The notes under the pieces are model-generated. The model did not search any database. It was not told where the DNA came from and saw only the letters and a program-made list of their open reading frames with translations. Below, in pieces: positions 1 through 3,601 of a stretch of DNA of 9,660 nt. Source of the DNA: an uncultured bacterium (GTDB lineage: Bacteria > Patescibacteriota > CALEFQ01); NCBI GenBank assembly GCA_937877125.1, contig CALEFQ010000020.1, positions 1-9,660 on the forward strand, in the 5' to 3' direction. The stretch's first letter is position 1. Each line of letters starts with the position of its first letter. The translations under genes and the position numbers were made by a program.

Positions 1-47
1 GAGATATCCACTCGTGACTGGAGTTCAGACGTGTGCTCTTCCGATCT
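1..47. other. Illumina TruSeq adapter remnant (assembly artefact)
   Basis: Bases 14-47 match, from memory, the TruSeq read-2 primer/adapter (starts GTGACTGGAG, ends CTTCCGATCT). Bases 1-5 (GAGAT) fit the end of the P7 oligo. The 8 bases between (ATCCACTC) read in reverse as GAGTGGAT, which fits TruSeq index 23 (GAGTGG plus AT). P7 end, index and read-2 primer are therefore in the correct order and contiguous. This is untrimmed library adapter at a contig end, not genomic DNA, and real sequence begins at about 48. Confidence 0.97.
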
Positions 48-125
48 ACTCGGCAAATCTACCGAACCGCCGTGCAAAACAAATACCGCTTTTACAGTTT
101 CGGCGACGCGATACTGATATCATGA
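48..125 (+). CDS. queA: S-adenosylmethionine:tRNA ribosyltransferase-isomerase, C-terminal fragment
   Basis: Only the last 25 codons and the TGA stop are present, because the 5' part is lost at the adapter/contig break. The visible tail contains YRFYSFGDAILIS, which matches the conserved QueA C-terminus (usually Y-R-F-F/Y-S-F/Y-G-D-A-M-L-I). QueA transfers and isomerises the ribosyl moiety of S-adenosylmethionine onto preQ1-modified tRNA, forming epoxyqueuosine at the wobble position of GUN anticodons in the cytoplasm. The gene ends in a bidirectional hairpin and converges on the next gene. The frame is fixed by the motif and stop codon. The identification rests on a short but very characteristic tail. 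Confidence 0.82.
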   Translation, partial: TRQIYRTAVQNKYRFYSFGDAILIS

Positions 126-143
126 AAAATTTCCTTTCCAAAG

Positions 144-173
144 AAAATTCCCGCAGCAAGTACGGGAATTTTT
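144..173. terminator. Bidirectional intrinsic terminator between convergent genes
   Basis: A perfect 10-bp stem (AAAATTCCCG at 144-153, CGGGAATTTT at 163-172) with a 9-base loop ends in a T-run on the plus strand. Read in reverse it also ends in TTTT. It lies 18 bases past the queA stop and just past the stop of the minus-strand gene, so it can serve both. Confidence 0.85.
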
Positions 174-179
174 AATCAC

Positions 180-794
180 TCATTTTTGATAATCTTCTAC
201 TGGCGTTTTTACGATCCGGTAAGGCTTGCCCCGACTGCCGCGCAAGCGAAGCCACATGGTCAGCCAGCGAGATTCTTCGCCGAGAAGTAGGGAAATCTGT
301 AAACGGCGACGCGTTCCCTGCTTGAAAATGATCGCTTTTTCCACCATAAGCAGGGACGGCGTTTTCAAGCCCATCTGCCGGTAAGCGATCTGCCAACAGG
401 TTTCCAGGTATTGGATCGCCTGGGCATCGCTCCAGTTGTTTTCTTCTTTGATCCAGCGCCCGTTTTCCAGATCCCGCCTGAAATTTTCTGACCGGAAATG
501 CAGTCCCAGGCAATATTTCCAGAAAATCTGGGTCACGGCCTCCTGGGCAGCTTGATTCGGCAGTCGGGTAATTTCCGCCAAGACCGCGCGAGTAATCAGC
601 CAAATTTCTTCCCGGTCAAAGCGACAATGAATCTGCCGGAAATAGGTGACTAAGCAACGGGCAATCTCGTCCATCAGAAGCCGCTTGGCCCAGACACCAA
701 AATGCTTGGTTTTTGCCTTGGCCTTGGCCTTTTCTTTAATGATAATTTCAGTTAAAACTGCCAGATGCTTTTGATACAGCTGTTGGGCATTCAT
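180..794 (-). CDS. Uncharacterised 204-aa protein
   Basis: I do not recognise the family. The product looks soluble and mostly helical, with no signal peptide or clear membrane span. It is rich in Trp, Arg and Lys and basic at the N-terminus: residues 22-30 are alternating Lys/Ala then Thr/Lys, encoded by a short tandem hexamer repeat. A Trp/Arg-rich tail (about residues 160-195: GTRRRLQISLLLGEESRW, then WLRLRGSRGKPYRI) could bind nucleic acid, which is speculation. The ORF opens further to an ATG at 818. I chose the ATG at 794 because AAAGGAGGG (802-810) sits 7 bases upstream and the predicted promoter -10 overlaps 818, which would leave that ATG outside the transcript. Stop is TGA. It is monocistronic, convergent with queA and divergent from the sugar isomerase. 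Confidence 0.8.
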   Translation of the reverse strand: MNAQQLYQKHLAVLTEIIIKEKAKAKAKTKHFGVWAKRLLMDEIARCLVTYFRQIHCRFDREEIWLITRAVLAEITRLPNQAAQEAVTQIFWKYCLGLHFRSENFRRDLENGRWIKEENNWSDAQAIQYLETCWQIAYRQMGLKTPSLLMVEKAIIFKQGTRRRLQISLLLGEESRWLTMWLRLRGSRGKPYRIVKTPVEDYQK

Positions 795-816
795 GATTAA
801 ACCCTCCTTTGCTTCC

Positions 817-844
817 ATCCTAGCGGGTTGGCGCCAATCGTCAA
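817..844 (-). promoter_or_regulatory. Promoter of the 204-aa gene with palindromic spacer
   Basis: On the minus strand TTGACG (839-844) and TAGGAT (817-822) are separated by 16 bp. The start site would be near 810, immediately upstream of or at the SD. The spacer contains a perfect 10-bp palindrome TTGGCGCCAA (828-837), placed where a repressor would block RNA polymerase. The promoter is well supported; the operator role is inference. Confidence 0.65.
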
Positions 845-848
845 CCGT

Positions 849-877
849 TTGTCCGTCGCATTAAACAATGTTAAAAT
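849..877 (+). promoter_or_regulatory. Promoter of the PGI/PMI gene
   Basis: TTGTCC (849-854) and TAAAAT (872-877) are 17 bp apart on the plus strand, predicting a start near 884 and a leader of about 38 bases. It lies back-to-back with the minus-strand promoter at 817-844, with 4 bp between the two -35 boxes, so regulation of the two could be linked. Confidence 0.5.
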
Positions 878-921
878 AAACCCGCCTGATCAAACTTTAT
901 TACCTAACCTAGTTTAAACTT

Positions 922-1905
922 ATGCTCCCTTATGACCAACATCACTACGAAAAAGCGATTTTGAATTTTCCGGAACAGCTCCGGCAGGGGATCGCCCTGG
1001 CGCAAGACGCCAAAATTAACGGTTCCTTTAACAGTGCCGTCATCTGCGGTATGGGGGCCAGTTCAATCGCGGCTGATTTACTCGAAGCGCTGGCTGATAC
1101 GCCTTTTCCCATTTGGACCGCGCGCGGTTATAGTTTGCCCCGGTCGGTCACAGATCAGACATTAGTCATAGTTTCTTCCTATTCCGGCAATACCGAAGAA
1201 AGCCTGTCCTGCCTGGACGAAGCCAGCCAGCGCCGGTTAAAAATTATCGGCCTCTCCAAGGGCGGCCAGTTGGAAAAAATTTGCCGGCAAAGCAATATCC
1301 CGTTCGTGAAATATCCCGAGCAGTGGGAAGGCTTTCAGCCACGCTGGGGAGTCGGCTTTTCACTTTCCGCCATCGCCACCGTCTTGCAAAACTGCGGCTT
1401 GCTGAAAGATGTTTCAACCAAAATCAAGGCGGCAGCGGAAAAATTACAGCCGGAAAACTGGCGCTCGACCGGCCAAAAACTAGCGGCGAAAGTGCTGAAC
1501 AAAGAACCGGCAGTCTACGGACCGTCTCGACTTTATTTATCCCGGTTTTGGCAAATGAATTTCAATGAAGACGCCAAAATTCCGGCGGCCTGCAATTACT
1601 TTCCGGAAGTAAACCACTACGAAACCACCGGCTACACCCAGGGCGCGAAAAACCGCGCGGTGGTAATGATCCGGGATCCGGAAGAACATCCGCAAATTCT
1701 GCGGCGCCAAGAAATAACCGCTAAATTGCTAAGCGAAAAACAAGTCCCGGTCGAATTCGTTGATCTGCCGCGGGGCGATACTGCCTATCGCTTGTTTAGC
1801 GGACTGATGATCAGTATGTGGACAGCGCTCTATTTATCCGACTTATACCAAATAGATCCCGCCCCGACCGAGATGGTGGAAAAACTGAAAAAAATGTTAA
1901 AATAA
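922..1905 (+). CDS. Bifunctional phosphoglucose/phosphomannose isomerase
   Basis: 327 aa, normal for the short archaeal/bacterial bifunctional PGI/PMI family (SIS fold), which interconverts glucose-6-P, fructose-6-P and mannose-6-P in the cytosol, feeding glycolysis and mannose-sugar synthesis. The first SIS half has GMGASSIAADLL at 43-54 (family usually GMGGSxIGGDLL) and the phosphosugar-binding SSYSGNTEE at 85-93. QPR at 139-141 opens the second half. The C-terminal PGI-type region has NEDAKIPA (215-222) and PEVNHYE (228-234), carrying the Glu/His expected to do acid-base catalysis, and ends with the typical DPxPxxxVExLK (312-322). GMGA-S-x-AA is a small departure from the usual glycine-rich loop. 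The start has no SD, unlike most neighbours. A terminator follows the TAA. Confidence 0.93.
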   Translation: MLPYDQHHYEKAILNFPEQLRQGIALAQDAKINGSFNSAVICGMGASSIAADLLEALADTPFPIWTARGYSLPRSVTDQTLVIVSSYSGNTEESLSCLDEASQRRLKIIGLSKGGQLEKICRQSNIPFVKYPEQWEGFQPRWGVGFSLSAIATVLQNCGLLKDVSTKIKAAAEKLQPENWRSTGQKLAAKVLNKEPAVYGPSRLYLSRFWQMNFNEDAKIPAACNYFPEVNHYETTGYTQGAKNRAVVMIRDPEEHPQILRRQEITAKLLSEKQVPVEFVDLPRGDTAYRLFSGLMISMWTALYLSDLYQIDPAPTEMVEKLKKMLK

Positions 1906-1921
1906 TAAAGCCTAAGAAAAC

Positions 1922-1950
1922 AAGAGAGAGCTGTGAATCAGCTCTCTTTT
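1922..1950. terminator. Intrinsic terminator after PGI/PMI
   Basis: AGAGAGCTG (1925-1933) pairs with CAGCTCTCT (1939-1947) across a 5-base loop, followed by TTTT on the plus strand. In reverse the hairpin is followed by a T-rich stretch, so it may also stop the convergent gene ending at 1972. Confidence 0.85.
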
Positions 1951-1971
1951 CGTCCGATAATATTGGCGAGA

Positions 1972-2445
1972 TCAGACATTGATCAGCTGGACAAGCAGTT
2001 CCACTCCTTCCTCCCAGGAAGCGACCACGTATCCCGACCATTCCTCTAAAAGGAAATGTCGGTGGATATTGTCCGCTTCCATCAGGATAATCGTCACCTT
2101 GCCTAGAGCGCGCGCCATGCCGATTTCCGCTACCGATCCGATCGAAATTTGTTTGGCCCCCAAAAAATTGGCGAAGATAATATCGGAGCGCCGCACGTCC
2201 AGCTCGTCTCTAAGGGCCGCTCCGCGCGGCGTGCAAATCGGCTTTCCGGTCAAATAACCGCCTGTTCGGACTTGAAGTTTTTCAATTTTCCGCAGTTCCT
2301 CGCGTCCGCGCAGGGGAGAAAGCACTATCGCGGCTGGACATCTGGCCGCTAAAATTACCCGCAATTCCTCACGCCAGTCACTGGCTTCGTCGTAGCTTAG
2401 GCCGCCAATCGGCCCGCAAGCATAAACCAACATTTCTTTTGGCAT
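1972..2445 (-). CDS. Nucleoside 2-deoxyribosyltransferase-like protein
   Basis: 157 aa, a usual length for nucleoside 2-deoxyribosyltransferases and related N-glycosidases (Rossmann-like), which cleave or exchange the base of (deoxy)nucleosides or nucleotides in the cytoplasm. Visible features are the N-terminal strand and loop VYACGPIGG (7-15), helix 1 starting SYDEASDWREEL (17-28), an acidic DVRRSDIIFANF (83-94) corresponding to the conserved Asp-x-x-(V/I)-A-N segment, and GSVAEIGMARALGK (103-116), in which Glu107 aligns with the catalytic nucleophile. Exact substrate (deoxyribose transfer or a modified nucleotide) cannot be read from sequence. The start is fixed by AAAGGAGG (2452-2459) 6 bases upstream. 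It is a single-gene unit with its own promoter and may scavenge bases or nucleosides, common in reduced genomes. Confidence 0.85.
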   Translation of the reverse strand: MPKEMLVYACGPIGGLSYDEASDWREELRVILAARCPAAIVLSPLRGREELRKIEKLQVRTGGYLTGKPICTPRGAALRDELDVRRSDIIFANFLGAKQISIGSVAEIGMARALGKVTIILMEADNIHRHFLLEEWSGYVVASWEEGVELLVQLINV

Positions 2446-2471
2446 ACCAATCCTCCTTTCTGGTTCATTTC

Positions 2472-2500
2472 AGGATAACGGCTTTAGAAAGCCGCGTCAA
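2472..2500 (-). promoter_or_regulatory. Promoter with inverted repeat in the spacer
   Basis: TTGACG (2495-2500) and TATCCT (2472-2477) are 17 bp apart on the minus strand. The spacer is almost entirely an inverted repeat: CGGCTTT (2479-2485), a 2-bp centre, AAAGCCG (2488-2494). This is a candidate operator for the deoxyribosyltransferase-like gene. The predicted start near 2465 leaves a leader of about 20 bases containing the SD. Confidence 0.65.
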
Positions 2501-2520
2501 TGATAACTTATTAGACCAAT

Positions 2521-2547
2521 AAAAAGGGCCTCCTGACAAGGAAGCCC
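2521..2547 (-). terminator. Intrinsic terminator of the small membrane protein gene
   Basis: On the minus strand GGGCTTCCT and AGGAGGCCC form a 9-bp stem (one G-U) with a 4-base loop, followed by TTTTT (2521-2525). It lies 14 bases past the stop of the gene ending at 2561 and upstream of the next promoter. Confidence 0.88.
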
Positions 2548-2560
2548 CGTGCCTGAACGG

Positions 2561-2911
2561 TTATGGCATTTCTTCAAAATGCGCCTGGGATTCAATATTG
2601 TCGCGCCACTTCTTCTTAAGCTCCTCCCAAGAGACTCGGCCGAATACCAGATACAGGAACCCGGAAATCAATCCCAGCGCCAATACCACGCCCGCCAGAC
2701 CAACCATTACTTTGGCCAGAAATATGCCGCCGAAAAACGATTGCCGGACCAGCCAGGGCGAAAACCAGGTAGTCAACGGCGTTACAATAAAGCACCACAA
2801 GATCAAGCGTCTTCTCATTGATGGTTGTTTCCGTTTCCGGGGGCACTGGACAAAGAAATAATCTCCCAGATATACCATTATCGCCGCGATCATAATTTGC
2901 AAAATAGCCAT
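2561..2911 (-). CDS. Small integral membrane protein, three predicted helices
   Basis: 116 aa, family not recognised. Three hydrophobic stretches are visible: about 2-21, 36-55 and 63-90. The loop between the first two is strongly basic (PRKRKQPSMRRR, 24-35) and the tail after the third is charged (WEELKKKWRD, 95-104). The positive-inside rule puts both in the cytoplasm and the N-terminus outside. No catalytic motif is seen. Start ATG at 2911 is set by AAAGGAGG (2919-2926) with 7-base spacing; an overlapping ATG just upstream is out of frame. It is divergent from the four-helix-bundle region and has its own terminator. Confidence 0.82.
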   Translation of the reverse strand: MAILQIMIAAIMVYLGDYFFVQCPRKRKQPSMRRRLILWCFIVTPLTTWFSPWLVRQSFFGGIFLAKVMVGLAGVVLALGLISGFLYLVFGRVSWEELKKKWRDNIESQAHFEEMP

Positions 2912-2944
2912 GTCATTTCCTCCTTTTGGGTTTTCGAACTTGAT

Positions 2945-2973
2945 ATCTTGTCAAAAAAACTAAATATTGTCAA
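2945..2973 (-). promoter_or_regulatory. Possible promoter of the small membrane protein gene
   Basis: A consensus -35 TTGACA (2968-2973, minus strand) lies 17 bp from a poor -10 CAAGAT (2945-2950). A second TTGACA (2949-2954) overlaps this -10 and lacks a partner. The -35 is convincing; the -10 assignment is not. Confidence 0.35.
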
Positions 2974-2992
2974 TAAAATCCGGTTTATCCAC

Positions 2993-3020
2993 TTGACTTT
3001 TTCCGGCCACTCTTTATACT
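2993..3020 (+). promoter_or_regulatory. Strong plus-strand promoter
   Basis: TTGACT (2993-2998) and TATACT (3015-3020) are 16 bp apart, predicting a start near 3027. It is the only clear plus-strand promoter between the divergent membrane protein gene and the LTD gene at 3602, so it may have driven that gene before the 3088-3560 cassette arrived, or may drive a short leader RNA. Confidence 0.7.
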
Positions 3021-3026
3021 GAAGAC

Positions 3027-3077
3027 AAAGTTTGCATACAACCCTCTGCGCCCTCGGGCGATTTGGAGGGTTTTATG
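3027..3077 (+). ncRNA. Leader RNA or small RNA ending in terminator-like hairpin
   Basis: About 13 bases after the predicted start, AACCCTC (3040-3046) pairs with GAGGGTT (3066-3072), enclosing an inner stem CGCC/GGCG (3049-3052/3057-3060) with a CTCG loop. The sequence continues TTTTATGTTTTG. This two-tier hairpin plus T-rich tail looks like an intrinsic terminator only about 50 bases from the promoter and 50 bases before the next start codon. It could be an attenuator or an independent roughly 50-nt RNA. I see no known riboswitch aptamer. Confidence 0.45.
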
Positions 3078-3087
3078 TTTTGTAAGC

Positions 3088-3121
3088 AATATCAAATAAT
3101 AAATATCAAATATCAAGTAAA
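3088..3121 (+). repeat. Left inverted repeat, 34 bp
   Basis: The arm begins AATATCAAAT and ends AAGTAAA, and is built from repeated ATATCAAA units. It matches the reverse complement of 3527-3560 at 32 of 34 positions; mismatches are at 3098 and 3115. It ends 5 bases before the start codon at 3127, so pairing in a transcript would bury the translation start region. Confidence 0.9.
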
Positions 3122-3126
3122 ATTCA

Positions 3127-3498
3127 ATGACAAAAGCTAAAAAATTCGATTTGGAGCCTAGGACTGCAAAATTCGCAGTCAACGTTATAAAATTTTGCCG
3201 AAAACTTAGGCAAAATCAATTAAATGACATCTTAGTAAAACAGCTTCTGCGTTCCACCACCAGTATTGGCGCTAATTATGCCGAAGCTAATGGCGCGATT
3301 AGCCGTCAAGATTTCAAAAACAAAATCTGTCTATGCCGCAAGGAAGCTAAGGAAACAATGTATTGGCTACAATTAGTAGCCGAAACCGATCCTTTGTTTG
3401 CTAGTAATTGCCGCCAGCTTTGGAAAGAAGCCCAAGAACAAGTTTTTATTTTTTCGGCAATCATCCGAACAACTAAAAAGAACTTAATTAAAAATTGA
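3127..3498 (+). CDS. Four-helix-bundle protein, 23S rRNA intervening-sequence (S23) family
   Basis: 123 aa, usual length for the family first seen in 23S rRNA intervening sequences and common as stand-alone genes in CPR genomes. Hallmarks: FDLEPRTAKFAV (7-18), QLLRSTTSIGANYAEAN (39-55) and the charged helix KNKICLCRKEAKETMYWLQL (64-83). The fold is a left-handed up-and-down helical bundle that forms pentamers; it is related to the Avd accessory protein of diversity-generating retroelements. The molecular function of stand-alone copies is unknown. No reverse transcriptase or template/variable repeat pair is in the window, so an Avd role is unsupported here. There is no SD. The gene is AT-richer than its neighbours and enclosed by 34-bp inverted repeats, suggesting transfer. 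Stop is TGA, followed by a 5-bp hairpin CTTGC/GCAAG (3501-3514). Confidence 0.92.
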   Translation: MTKAKKFDLEPRTAKFAVNVIKFCRKLRQNQLNDILVKQLLRSTTSIGANYAEANGAISRQDFKNKICLCRKEAKETMYWLQLVAETDPLFASNCRQLWKEAQEQVFIFSAIIRTTKKNLIKN

Positions 3499-3526
3499 AT
3501 CTTGCTTTCGCAAGCAAAATTGGTAA

Positions 3527-3560
3527 TTTACTGGATATTTGATATTTATGATTTGATATT
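3527..3560 (-). repeat. Right inverted repeat, 34 bp
   Basis: Partner of the arm at 3088-3121. It ends 41 bases before the LTD gene start. Together the arms could form a stem of about 34 bp around the whole four-helix-bundle mRNA, a possible RNase III substrate as for rRNA intervening sequences (inference). Confidence 0.9.
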
Positions 3561-3570
3561 AGCCACTAAT

Positions 3571-3590
3571 AGCACCGACTTCTCGGTGTT
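3571..3590 (+). other. Hairpin in the LTD gene leader
   Basis: AGCACCGA and TCGGTGTT form an 8-bp stem (one G-U) around a CTTC tetraloop, ending 2 bases before AGGAGG at 3592-3597. There is no T-run, so it is not a terminator. It could influence ribosome access or mRNA stability. Confidence 0.5.
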
Positions 3591-3601
3591 CAGGAGGGAA
3601 A

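Larger units (their letters stand above)
3088..3560. mobile_element. Inverted-repeat-bounded cassette carrying the four-helix-bundle gene
   Basis: The gene at 3127-3498 lies between near-perfect inverted repeats (32 of 34 positions match), and the outer ends are both flanked by AGC (3085-3087 and 3561-3563), as a 3-bp target duplication would leave. The cassette is visibly more AT-rich than the genes around it, has no SD, and separates the promoter at 2993-3020 from the LTD gene. It encodes no transposase. The four-helix-bundle family is known from intervening sequences inserted in 23S rRNA, whose ends also pair, so an IVS-like passive insertion is plausible. Mobility is inference from one copy. 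Confidence 0.45.

Noticed and set aside
172..603. 143-codon minus-strand frame overlapping the 204-aa gene
   Set aside because: It has no SD, starts inside the better-supported frame and runs into the terminator hairpin.
1281..1568. 95-codon plus-strand frame inside the PGI/PMI gene
   Set aside because: It is an alternative frame within a gene with clear family motifs, with no SD and no recognisable product.
3088..3124. CRISPR-like array from the repeated ATATCAAA units
   Set aside because: The units are short, AT-rich and have no regular spacers. The larger structure is a single inverted repeat pair, and no cas gene is nearby.
3127..3498. Avd accessory gene of a diversity-generating retroelement
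   Set aside because: The fold is related, but no reverse transcriptase and no template/variable repeat pair were seen in the window.
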